Origin: Pseudomonadota bacterium
GTDB lineage: Bacteria > Pseudomonadota > Gammaproteobacteria > Pseudomonadales > UBA5518
DNA length: 10,829 nucleotides
Reading direction: 5' to 3'
Assembly: GCA_022705125.1 (NCBI GenBank)
Contig: JAKJFB010000068.1
Coordinates: forward strand, 1 to 10,829
Position 1 is the stretch's first letter, and every line of letters starts with the position of its first letter. This document shows, piece by piece, positions 1 to 8,132 of this stretch. A program made the translations under genes and the position numbers. The notes beneath the pieces are model-generated. The model did not search any database, was not told the origin of the DNA, and saw only the letters and a program-made list of their open reading frames with translations.

Positions 1-2801
<2,801 letters not shown>

Positions 2802-2845
2802 GGCGCACCCGGGCCCACGGTTTCGGCTACGCCACGATGCTCGGC

Positions 2846-2851
2846 TAGAAT
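2846..2851 (+). promoter_or_regulatory. Candidate -10 element for ftsB
   Basis: TAGAAT matches TATAAT at five of six positions and lies in the 56-base eno-ftsB gap. Its last base is 6 bases before the ftsB ATG, so a standard start of transcription would fall at or next to the A of that ATG. No convincing -35 is seen; TCGGCT at 2823-2828, with 17-base spacing, matches at three positions. Confidence 0.4.
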
Positions 2852-2857
2852 CAACGC

Positions 2858-3139
2858 ATGATTTCCTGGAACTGGGTCTGTGCGGGTCTCGGGCCGCTGC
2901 TGCTCGTGCTGCAGGTAATGCTGTGGACCGGCCAGGGCAGCGTGGCCGAGGTCGTGGCGCTGCAGCGGCAGATACGCAGCTTCGCGAGCGCCAACGAGGA
3001 ATTGCGCGAGCGCAACCGTCGCCTCGAGGTGGAGGTCGCCGAGCTGAAGAACGGCCTCGACAGCGTCGAGGAGATGGCGCGCGAGGAGCTCGGGCTGGTG
3101 CGCCAGGGCGAGACTTTCTACGTGCTGATCAAGCGCTGA
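2858..3139 (+). CDS. ftsB: Cell division protein FtsB
   Basis: FtsB is a small bitopic inner-membrane protein that forms the FtsQ-FtsL-FtsB complex and signals to the septal synthase FtsWI. The 93-residue product has the expected plan. A short cytoplasmic N-terminus precedes one membrane helix at about residues 7-24 (rich in L, V and G). A long charged coiled coil runs from about 29 to 70 (RQIRSFASANEELRERNRR and on), and the family C-terminal signature AREELGLVRQGETFYVL ends it. E. coli FtsB is 103 residues, so the length is normal. There is no clear Shine-Dalgarno sequence in front of ATG 2858, but a -10-like TAGAAT is close by, which raises the chance of leaderless translation. Placement between eno and ispD is the conserved gammaproteobacterial context. 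Confidence 0.95.
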   Translation: MISWNWVCAGLGPLLLVLQVMLWTGQGSVAEVVALQRQIRSFASANEELRERNRRLEVEVAELKNGLDSVEEMAREELGLVRQGETFYVLIKR

Positions 3140-3142
3140 TTC

Positions 3143-3889
3143 GTGGGCGTGCAGCCGGAAGGGCGCCGCGGCGCCGACGGTGCGCGACCCCTGGTGTGGG
3201 GCGCGGTGCCTGCCGCGGGCAGCGGTTCGCGCATGGGTTCCTCCGTCCCCAAGCAATACCTCGAGATTGCCGGCGCCCGGCTCGCCGAGCACACGCTCGG
3301 GGCCTTGCTGGCGGCCGGATGCATCCATGAGATCGTGGTGGCGATTGCGCCCGATGACGCCTTGTGGCCCACGCTGCCCGAGGCGCTGCGGGCGCGCGTG
3401 CGCACCGTGCACGGCGGCGACGAGCGCGCGGCCTCGGTGCTGAATGCGCTGGATGGCTTCTCGCAACGCCCTGCGCCCGGTGACTGGGTGCTGGTGCACG
3501 ACATGGCGCGTCCCTGCGTAAGGCCGGAGCGTATCCGCGCGATGATCGATGAGCTCGGCCGCGACGAGGTGGGCGGCCTGCTCGCCCTGCCGCTCGTGGA
3601 TACGCTCAAGCGCGCCGATGGCGCGCAGCGCGTGCGCGAGACGGTGGATCGCAGCGCGCTGTGGCGCGCGCAGACACCGCAGGTGTTCCGCTTCGGGGTG
3701 CTGGAACGGGCGCTGCGCGAGGCGCGCGCAAGTGGCGTGACGATCACCGACGAGGCCATGGCGGTGGAACGCCTCGGGCTTGCGCCGCGGCTGCTGACGG
3801 GAAGTGCCGACAACATCAAGGTGACGATCGCGGACGATATGGAACTGGCGGATTACTATCTTTCGCGCCGTCGCGGGAAACCGGCATGA
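3143..3889 (+). CDS. ispD: 2-C-methyl-D-erythritol 4-phosphate cytidylyltransferase
   Basis: IspD transfers CMP from CTP to methylerythritol phosphate in the MEP route to isoprenoids. Family marks are the nucleotide-binding [10 protein letters not shown] (about 23-32) and PKQY (36-39), [23 protein letters not shown] (Asp120), [30 protein letters not shown], and the tail [18 protein letters not shown]. From GTG 3143 the product is 248 residues, somewhat longer than the 236 of E. coli because about 20 extra residues precede the first strand. A later GTG at 3194 would begin just before GAVPAAG, but neither start has a good ribosome binding site. The GTG at 3143 is 3 bases after the ftsB stop, consistent with coupling to ftsB. 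Its stop overlaps ispF in an ATGA, so the two consecutive-pathway enzymes are probably translated together. Confidence 0.95.
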   Translation: MGVQPEGRRGADGARPLVWGAVPAAGSGSRMGSSVPKQYLEIAGARLAEHTLGALLAAGCIHEIVVAIAPDDALWPTLPEALRARVRTVHGGDERAASVLNALDGFSQRPAPGDWVLVHDMARPCVRPERIRAMIDELGRDEVGGLLALPLVDTLKRADGAQRVRETVDRSALWRAQTPQVFRFGVLERALREARASGVTITDEAMAVERLGLAPRLLTGSADNIKVTIADDMELADYYLSRRRGKPA

Positions 3890-4380
3890 GGATCGGGCAC
3901 GGCTATGACGTGCACCGCTTCGGGCCGGGCGAGGCGGTGGTGCTCGGCGGCGTGCGCATCGCGCACACGCACGGGCTCGTCGCGCATTCGGACGGCGACG
4001 TGGCGCTGCACGCGCTGTGCGACGCCCTGCTCGGCGCCATCGCCGCGGGCGACATCGGCAGGCATTTCCCCGACTCCGAGCCGCGCTTCAAGGGCGCCGA
4101 CAGCCGCGAACTGCTGCGCGCCTGCATGGCGCTGGTGCGCCGGGAGGGCTACCGGCTGGGCAATGCCGACATCACCGTCGTCGCGGAGCGACCGCGCGTC
4201 GCGCCCCACGTCGGGGCGATGCGCACCAATATCGCCGCCGACCTGGGTGCCGGCGTGCACCAGGTGAACGTGAAGGCCACCACCACCGAGGGCCTGGGCT
4301 TCACGGGCAGGCGCGAGGGCATCGCCGCGCACGCGGTGGTGCTGCTCGAGCCGCTGCCAGCCGGGGAGCGCGGCGCGTGA
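3886..4380 (+). CDS. ispF: 2-C-methyl-D-erythritol 2,4-cyclodiphosphate synthase
   Basis: IspF cyclises CDP-methylerythritol 2-phosphate to the 2,4-cyclodiphosphate with loss of CMP, the step after IspE in the MEP pathway; the enzyme is a homotrimer with a zinc ion per site. The expected zinc ligands fall at the classical positions Asp8 and His10 (GHGYDVHRF) and His42 ([19 protein letters not shown]). Also seen are [18 protein letters not shown], and the C-terminal [24 protein letters not shown]. The 164-residue length is normal. The ATG overlaps the ispD stop by 4 bases (ATGA), and its own TGA overlaps the GTG of pcm. In related genomes truD follows here; it does not in this window. Confidence 0.96.
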   Translation: MRIGHGYDVHRFGPGEAVVLGGVRIAHTHGLVAHSDGDVALHALCDALLGAIAAGDIGRHFPDSEPRFKGADSRELLRACMALVRREGYRLGNADITVVAERPRVAPHVGAMRTNIAADLGAGVHQVNVKATTTEGLGFTGRREGIAAHAVVLLEPLPAGERGA

Positions 4381-5039
4381 AGCCCAACGTCAACGGCATC
4401 GGGATGACCTCGCAGCGCACGCGCGCGCGCCTGGTCGAGCGGCTGTTCGAGCAGGGCATCACGGATATCCGCGTGCTGGAGGTGATGCGCACCACGCCGC
4501 GCCACCTGTTCCTCGACGAGGCGCTGGCGCACCGCGCCTACGAGGACGCCTCGCTGCCGATCGGCTTCAACCAGACGCTGTCGCAGCCGTATATCGTCGC
4601 CCGCATGACCGGGCTGCTGCTCGCCGGCGGCGGCATGAAGCGGGTGCTGGAGGTCGGGACCGGCTCGGGCTACCAGACCGCGGTGCTGGCGCAGCTGGTC
4701 GAGGAGGTGTACTCGATCGAGCGCATCCGGCCGCTGCAGGAGCGCGCGCGCTTGCGCCTGCGCGAACTCAAGCTGCACAACGTCACGCTGCGCCACGGCG
4801 ACGGCTTCGAGGGCTGGGCCGCCAAAGCGCCCTTCGACGGCATCCTCACCACGGCCGCGCCGCGCGCGGTGCCGCAGGAGCTGGTCGCACAACTGCGCGT
4901 GGGCGGGCGCCTGGTGATTCCGGTCGGCGACGACCGCAAGCAGCAGCTGAGCGTGGTGACCCGCACCGAGACGGGTTTCGAGGTGCGCGAGGTCGAACCG
5001 GCGCGTTTCGTCCCGTTGTTGAGCGGCATGGTGCGCTGA
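4377..5039 (+). CDS. pcm: Protein-L-isoaspartate O-methyltransferase
   Basis: Pcm uses S-adenosylmethionine to methylate isoaspartyl residues that form as proteins age, starting their repair; it matters mostly in stationary phase, which fits its position before nlpD-rpoS. The substrate-side block [18 protein letters not shown] and the SAM-binding motif [17 protein letters not shown] (from residue 90) are clear, followed by [15 protein letters not shown], and the C-terminal RFVPLLSG. From GTG 4377 the product is 220 residues; ATG 4404 would give 211, close to the 208 of E. coli. The GTG is chosen because it forms a GTGA overlap with the ispF stop, although the ATG at 4404 starts the conserved MTSQRTR segment and may equally be used. 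The frame stays open upstream across ispF but without Pcm similarity, so that is chance. Confidence 0.94.
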   Translation: MKPNVNGIGMTSQRTRARLVERLFEQGITDIRVLEVMRTTPRHLFLDEALAHRAYEDASLPIGFNQTLSQPYIVARMTGLLLAGGGMKRVLEVGTGSGYQTAVLAQLVEEVYSIERIRPLQERARLRLRELKLHNVTLRHGDGFEGWAAKAPFDGILTTAAPRAVPQELVAQLRVGGRLVIPVGDDRKQQLSVVTRTETGFEVREVEPARFVPLLSGMVR

Positions 5040-5054
5040 GGGCGCCGGCCGCGG

Positions 5055-5106
5055 GCAGCCCGACCAGCGCTCGAGGCTGCAATCCCGGATCCGCCGGATT
5101 CCCGGG
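5055..5106 (+). terminator. Two tandem hairpins after pcm, possible transcription end
   Basis: Two stem-loops start 16 bases after the pcm stop. The first pairs GCAGCC plus CGA (5055-5063) with TCG plus GGCTGC (5071-5080), with one bulged A and a 7-base loop. The second pairs CCCGG and ATCC (5084-5092) with GGAT and CCGGG (5096-5106), interrupted by a two-base bulge. No uninterrupted T run follows directly; the first TTTT is at 5117-5120. They could end or attenuate the upstream operon, but are not a textbook intrinsic terminator. Confidence 0.3.
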
Positions 5107-5348
5107 TGAATCGCGATTTTCCCGTTGTTTCACAAGGTTTTAGCGCGCGTCGGCGTGGGGGCGCTCTGCCAGCTTTTCCAGTCGCTTGTGAAAAATTACC
5201 GGTGTTCGCGGCGAATATTATTGACAACGAAATGTTTCGGGCGCAAATTTGCCCCATCTAAACCTCAATAAAATCATATCGATAAACAGGTTTGTTAAAC
5301 AGAACGCGCACTTAAAGCGCGCAACAGACTAAACGAGGGGCGATTTGT
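5107..5348 (+). promoter_or_regulatory. A+T-rich leader region, likely promoter zone of nlpD-rpoS
   Basis: From about 5190 the sequence turns distinctly A+T-rich compared with the genes on both sides. A perfect -35 hexamer TTGACA lies at 5221-5226; at 17-base spacing the -10 would be CAAATT (5244-5249), only three matches. A second -10-like TAAAAT sits at 5269-5274, with TTTGCC at 5248-5253 as a poor -35. Short dyads surround these: TTCGC-G-GCGAA (5205-5215), CGAAA-TG-TTTCG (5228-5239), GCAAATTTGC (5243-5252) and TATCGATA (5277-5284). A perfect 10-base palindrome AATCGCGATT is at 5109-5118. No gene of ordinary size fits here. The region most probably drives nlpD, and rpoS by read-through. The exact promoter is not settled. 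Confidence 0.5.
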
Positions 5349-5372
5349 ATGATTGCGCCCGGGACACACTAG
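5349..5372 (+). CDS. Possible 7-codon upstream ORF before nlpD
   Basis: ATG 5349 is preceded by AGGGG at 5336-5340 with 8 bases of spacing, a better ribosome binding site than the one in front of nlpD. It encodes MIAPGTH and stops at TAG 5370-5372, 12 bases before the nlpD ATG and in the same frame. It could be a leader peptide that feeds ribosomes to nlpD or tunes its translation. With so short a length it may also be chance; nothing but the ribosome binding site and position supports it. Confidence 0.25.
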   Translation: MIAPGTH

Positions 5373-5384
5373 CTGCAGAGATGA

Positions 5385-6272
5385 ATGATCCGGTCTCCCT
5401 CTATAACCGTTGTGATCGTGACCTGCCTCCTGGCGGGGCTGGCCGGTTGCGCGAGCCGTCCCTATTACTCGGACCTGCCCGAACCGGGCGCCCGGGCGCC
5501 GGTTGCGCACGCCGCCGCAGCCCATCCGGGCGTGAACACCTACACGGTGAAGCCGGGCGATACCCTGCATTCGATTGCCTTTGCGGCGGGTACGGACTGG
5601 CAGACGCTGGCCTCGCTGAACCGCATCGCGTCACCGTACACCATCTATCCAGACCAGCAGCTGAAGCTGAGCGCCTCGAGCGTGCCGGTCACGCTGGGCA
5701 TGGATCCGGACGTGCCCGCCCCCGCGCCGGTGCGCGCGCAGTCGGCGCCGGATGCGGGCGCGCCGCTCGTGCCGGGCGGCGCCGCGGCGACGCCGCGGGC
5801 GCAGCCGCCGGTGCTCGCGCCGGCGCAGCCGTCGCAATCCGCACCGCCCCGGGTCGCCGCAGCGGCGCCCGTTGCGCCGCGTCCGCTCCCGCCGCCGAGT
5901 CCCGGCGGCTGGCAATGGCCGGGCGCGGGCAAACTGGTGCTCGGCTATGCGAACACGGCACAGCCGCACAAGGGTATAGATCTTGCAGGCAATACCGGGG
6001 ATCCGGTGCTTGCGGCCAAGGGTGGCACGGTGGTCTACGCGGGCAATGGAGTGCGCGGGTACGGCAACCTGCTGATCGTGAAGCACGATGCGCTGTTTCT
6101 GAGCGCATATGCCCACAACAGCAAGTTGCTGGTCAAGGAAGGCGATGTGGTCAAGGGCGGGCAGCAGATCGCGGAGATGGGCGACAGCGGCACTGACCGG
6201 ACGAAGCTGCACTTCGAGGTGCGAAAGCAGGGCAATCCGGTCGATCCGTTGCAGGTACTGCCCAGAAGATGA
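5385..6272 (+). CDS. nlpD: NlpD, outer-membrane lipoprotein with LysM and M23 (LytM) domains
   Basis: NlpD activates the amidase AmiC at the septum so that daughter cells can separate. The N-terminal signal ends in the lipobox LAGC with Cys22; the +2 residue is Ala, which fits outer-membrane sorting. A LysM peptidoglycan-binding domain spans about 51-95 ([13 protein letters not shown] to IYPDQQLKL), followed by a Pro/Ala-rich linker (about 105-174), then an M23 domain (about 176-290). The total of 295 residues is shorter than the 379 of E. coli because of a shorter linker. His195 and Asp199 (HKGID), His244 (YAHN) and His276 (LHFE) are present, whereas the first His of the HxH motif is Lys274. 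ATG 5385 is chosen because it starts directly at the signal peptide; its ribosome binding site is weak. The stop overlaps an upstream in-frame ATG of rpoS, and the nlpD-rpoS pairing is conserved in gammaproteobacteria. Confidence 0.93.
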   Translation: MIRSPSITVVIVTCLLAGLAGCASRPYYSDLPEPGARAPVAHAAAAHPGVNTYTVKPGDTLHSIAFAAGTDWQTLASLNRIASPYTIYPDQQLKLSASSVPVTLGMDPDVPAPAPVRAQSAPDAGAPLVPGGAAATPRAQPPVLAPAQPSQSAPPRVAAAAPVAPRPLPPPSPGGWQWPGAGKLVLGYANTAQPHKGIDLAGNTGDPVLAAKGGTVVYAGNGVRGYGNLLIVKHDALFLSAYAHNSKLLVKEGDVVKGGQQIAEMGDSGTDRTKLHFEVRKQGNPVDPLQVLPRR

Positions 6273-6296
6273 GCCGGCGACACAGAAAATCACAGC

Positions 6297-6303
6297 AAGG
6301 GGA
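6297..6303 (+). promoter_or_regulatory. Ribosome binding site of rpoS
   Basis: AAGGGGA lies 7 bases before ATG 6311. It decides that start over the in-frame ATG at 6269, which overlaps the nlpD stop and would add 14 basic and polar residues ([10 protein letters not shown] and on) without a ribosome binding site of its own. Confidence 0.7.
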
Positions 6304-6310
6304 CAAGGCA

Positions 6311-7309
6311 ATGGGACTAGAGGCAAGCGTACAGTTTGAAGACGAAGCCCTCATCGCGGCCGAGGCAGAGTTCGGCGCCGACCTGGCGGAGGAGGCCGAG
6401 GGCCTCGATGCCGTCGATGCGGACGAGCGCGAGGACGAGTTCATCGCGGCCCGGCGCGAGGCATCGGGCGTGCAGCGCACGCTCGATGCGACCCAGATGT
6501 ACCTCAGCGAGATCGGCTTCTCGCCGCTGCTGACGGCCGAGGAGGAACGCCATTACGCGCGCCTCGCGCTGAAAGGCGACGAGGCCGGGCGCAAGCGCAT
6601 GATCGAGAGCAACCTGCGTCTCGTCGTGAAGATCTCGCGCCGCTACCTCAACCGCGGCCTGTCGCTGCTCGACCTGATCGAGGAGGGCAACCTCGGCCTG
6701 ATCCGCGCGGTGGAGAAGTTCGACCCCGAGCGCGGTTTCCGCTTCTCGACCTACGCGACGTGGTGGATCCGCCAGACCATCGAGCGCGCGATCATGAACC
6801 AGACGCGCACCATCCGCCTGCCGATCCACGTGGTGAAGGAACTGAACGTCTACCTGCGCGCGGCGCGCGAGCTCACCCAGAAACTCGATCACGAGCCCAC
6901 GGCCGAGGAGATCGCCGAGCTCGTCGACAAGCCGGTCGAGGACGTCAAGCGCATGCTCGGCCTGAACGAGCGCGTGACCTCGGTCGATGTGCCGCTCGGC
7001 CCGGATTCGGACCGCTCGCTGCTCGATACCATCGCCGACACGCAGGTGTCGGACCCGGCGGAACTGCTGCAGGACGAGGACATGCGCGAGAGCATCGCGG
7101 CATGGCTGGAGGAGCTGAGCGACAAGCAGCGCGAGGTGATCGCGCGTCGCTTCGGGCTCGCCGGCTACGAGGGCGCGACGCTGGAGGAAGTGGGCCGCGA
7201 GATCGGGCTCACGCGCGAGCGCGTGCGCCAGATCCAGGTCGAGGCGCTGCGCCGCCTGCGCGAAATACTCGAGCGCCAGGGGCTCACGGGCGAGGCCGTT
7301 TTCAGCTGA
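6311..7309 (+). CDS. rpoS: RNA polymerase sigma factor RpoS (sigma-38)
   Basis: RpoS directs RNA polymerase to stationary-phase and general-stress promoters. The 332-residue product matches the family length of about 330. Region 1.2 begins at [12 protein letters not shown] (59-70). Region 2 includes [35 protein letters not shown] and [16 protein letters not shown] (about 101-160). Region 3 begins around [24 protein letters not shown]. Region 4 with its helix-turn-helix covers [15 protein letters not shown] to [18 protein letters not shown] (about 269-315). The KELNVY context that holds Lys173 of E. coli, the RssB-contact residue, is present with Lys at 176. The 50 residues before region 1.2 are strikingly acidic and do not look like the Pseudomonas N-terminus. 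Transcription may come from the nlpD promoter by read-through and, as in E. coli, from inside nlpD, but I could not identify a convincing internal promoter. Confidence 0.97.
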   Translation: MGLEASVQFEDEALIAAEAEFGADLAEEAEGLDAVDADEREDEFIAARREASGVQRTLDATQMYLSEIGFSPLLTAEEERHYARLALKGDEAGRKRMIESNLRLVVKISRRYLNRGLSLLDLIEEGNLGLIRAVEKFDPERGFRFSTYATWWIRQTIERAIMNQTRTIRLPIHVVKELNVYLRAARELTQKLDHEPTAEEIAELVDKPVEDVKRMLGLNERVTSVDVPLGPDSDRSLLDTIADTQVSDPAELLQDEDMRESIAAWLEELSDKQREVIARRFGLAGYEGATLEEVGREIGLTRERVRQIQVEALRRLREILERQGLTGEAVFS

Positions 7310-7320
7310 GTTTCGATGTG

Positions 7321-7339
7321 CGCCGCATCAGCTGCGGCG
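7321..7339 (+). terminator. Hairpin after rpoS, possible terminator
   Basis: CGCCGCA (7321-7327) and TGCGGCG (7333-7339) form a perfect 7-base-pair stem with a TCAGC loop, 11 bases after the rpoS stop. An A+T-rich stretch (ATTGATTAAAT) follows about 10 bases later rather than an immediate T run. A second G+C-rich palindrome, AGCGCGCGCT at 7376-7385, is followed by TTTCT and could do the same job. Confidence 0.4.
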
Positions 7340-7409
7340 GCTACGCGTATTGATTAAATCGCTCCCGGCGACAAGAGCGCGCGCTTTCTGTGCGAGTAGT
7401 GTACTGCCC

Positions 7410-7524
7410 GCCAGTGACATGACGGCTCTCCCGCTCGGACACGCCGTGAATACGTCCCTATAGGCTCGACTGTCGCCATCCAGGCGACAGACGGTCCTCG
7501 CATGACAGCCGTCATGTCGCTGGC
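7410..7524. repeat. 115-base palindromic element with 18-base inverted ends
   Basis: The ends 7410-7427 and 7507-7524 are inverted copies over 18 bases with one mismatch (T7415 against G7519, a G-U pair in RNA); the inner 12, GACATGACGGCT and AGCCGTCATGTC, are perfect. The middle contains a perfect 8-base-pair hairpin CTGTCGCC / GGCGACAG (7470-7477, 7483-7490) around the loop ATCCA. Also inside are the phrases CTCGGACACGCCGTGAA and CGGTCCTCGCATGAC, which I recall from dispersed extragenic repeats of marine gammaproteobacteria; that recollection is not checked. No transposase or clear target duplication flanks it. It is best read as an extragenic palindromic repeat or MITE-like unit, and may also act as a bidirectional terminator. 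Confidence 0.65.
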
Positions 7525-7569
7525 TGCGTGCGTGGTACGCATCGTTCTTGGCCTGTGATTACGTATGAA

Positions 7570-7697
7570 CGCAGGAGCGGGCCATGCCCGCGACCGGGTG
7601 TCCTGCGCTGCGCGTGAGCGCGGAGAAGCGCTGCTACGGCGTGATGCGTCAATTGCGGGGGAGATTCGGCATGCCCCTCCCCGCGACAGGAAGGGGC
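7570..7697 (+). ncRNA. Candidate structured RNA region upstream of the fdxA end
   Basis: Several stem-loops stand in a row on the plus strand. An outer stem CGCAGGA/TCCTGCG (7570-7576, 7601-7607) encloses the hairpin GCGGGC-CAT-GCCCGC (7577-7591). Next comes AGCGC-GGAGAA-GCGCT (7617-7632), which presents GGA in its loop. Last come two partly exclusive hairpins, 7655-7684 and 7673-7697. There are five GGA triplets between 7570 and 7710. The position equals that of rsmZ in pseudomonads, but I see no promoter or GacA box, and only one GGA is clearly displayed in a short loop. Treat as a candidate only. Confidence 0.2.
7655..7684 (-). terminator. Hairpin downstream of fdxA, possible terminator
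   Basis: GCGGGGGAG (7655-7663) pairs with CTCCCCGC (7677-7684), with one bulged G and a 13-base loop. It begins 26 bases beyond the fdxA stop on the minus strand. No T run follows on that strand (AATTG only), so it is a weak candidate for ending fdxA transcription. Confidence 0.3.
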
Positions 7698-7710
7698 GAA
7701 GGCGGGACGC

Positions 7711-8034
7711 TCAGCGCTGCAGGTGCTGCAGCTTGTCGGGCACGCCGTTCCACTTCTCGGCGTCAGCGAGCTTTTCCTTCATCTCGGTGATGTTCGGCCA
7801 CACCTGCGCCAGTTCGGCATTCAGTTCCAGGAACACCTGCTGGTCGGCGGGCAACTCATCCTCGGAGAAGATCGCGTCCACCGGGCACTCGGGCTCGCAC
7901 AGCGCGCAGTCGATGCACTCGTCGGGATGGATCACGAGGAAGTTGGGGCCTTCGTAGAAACAGTCCACCGGGCACACTTCCACGCAGTCGGTGTGCTTGC
8001 AGTTGATGCAGTTCTCTCCAACGACGAAAGTCAT
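7711..8034 (-). CDS. fdxA: 7Fe ferredoxin FdxA ([3Fe-4S][4Fe-4S])
   Basis: This small cytoplasmic electron carrier belongs to the Azotobacter FdI-type seven-iron ferredoxins. The 107-residue product begins [17 protein letters not shown], exactly as in the family. Nine cysteines are visible at 9, 12, 17, 21, 25, 40, 43, 46 and 50. By homology Cys9, Cys17 and Cys50 bind the [3Fe-4S] cluster, and Cys21, Cys40, Cys43 and Cys46 bind the [4Fe-4S] cluster. The C-terminal half, with [18 protein letters not shown] and the ensuing acidic tail, is also standard. ATG 8034 is chosen over longer starts because it gives the family N-terminus and has AAGAGG (8049-8044) 9 bases upstream. It follows mutS on the same strand after 98 bases with its own promoter. 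The mutS-fdxA-rpoS neighbourhood is as in Pseudomonas. Confidence 0.97.
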   Translation of the reverse strand: MTFVVGENCINCKHTDCVEVCPVDCFYEGPNFLVIHPDECIDCALCEPECPVDAIFSEDELPADQQVFLELNAELAQVWPNITEMKEKLADAEKWNGVPDKLQHLQR

Positions 8035-8083
8035 GTCGCGCGGCCTCTTGCTGACGGGTGAAACGGGCTCCAAAAGCGCGCGC

Positions 8084-8112
8084 AGTCTAGCATGCGGCCC
8101 CGGTGCTGTCAG
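8084..8112 (-). promoter_or_regulatory. Sigma-70 promoter of fdxA with extended -10
   Basis: On the minus strand CTGACA (8112-8107, five of six matches to TTGACA) is followed after 17 bases by TAGACT (8089-8084, four of six). TGC stands immediately before the -10, forming an extended -10. Transcription would start near 8077, leaving a leader of about 43 bases with the fdxA ribosome binding site in it. It lies wholly in the mutS-fdxA gap. Confidence 0.65.
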
Positions 8113-8132
8113 ACGCGCATTTCGATGAATTT

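Larger units (their letters stand above)
7310..7710. other. 401-base spacer between convergent rpoS and fdxA
   Basis: No open frame here resembles a protein. Besides the hairpin just after rpoS, the spacer holds the large palindromic element at 7410-7524, a small hairpin TGCGT-GGT-ACGCA at 7529-7541, and a set of G+C-rich stem-loops from 7570 to about 7697. In Pseudomonas the rpoS-fdxA interval carries the small RNA gene rsmZ; no GacA-type upstream box (TGTAAG-N6-CTTACA) is visible here. Confidence 0.6.

Noticed and set aside
4017..4376. Upstream extension of the pcm frame through ispF
   Set aside because: The frame stays open but encodes Arg-rich sequence without Pcm similarity, and ispF is clearly the gene in that stretch.
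5952..5980. TATAGA inside nlpD as an internal rpoS promoter
   Set aside because: rpoS of E. coli has a promoter within nlpD, but here TATAGA (5975-5980) has no acceptable -35 at normal spacing and falls in the conserved HKGID codons.
5345..6196. A 283-codon plus-strand frame overlapping nlpD
   Set aside because: The overlapping nlpD frame has a lipobox, LysM and M23 domains; the alternative frame starts at TTG and is an Arg/Ala/Gly-rich shadow with no domain.
7410..7524. CRISPR array or insertion sequence in the rpoS-fdxA spacer
   Set aside because: Only one palindromic unit is present, with no regularly spaced direct repeats and no transposase frame.
7565..7957. A 130-codon plus-strand frame crossing the spacer into fdxA
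   Set aside because: Most of it is antisense to the conserved ferredoxin, and the spacer part shows no protein-like pattern.
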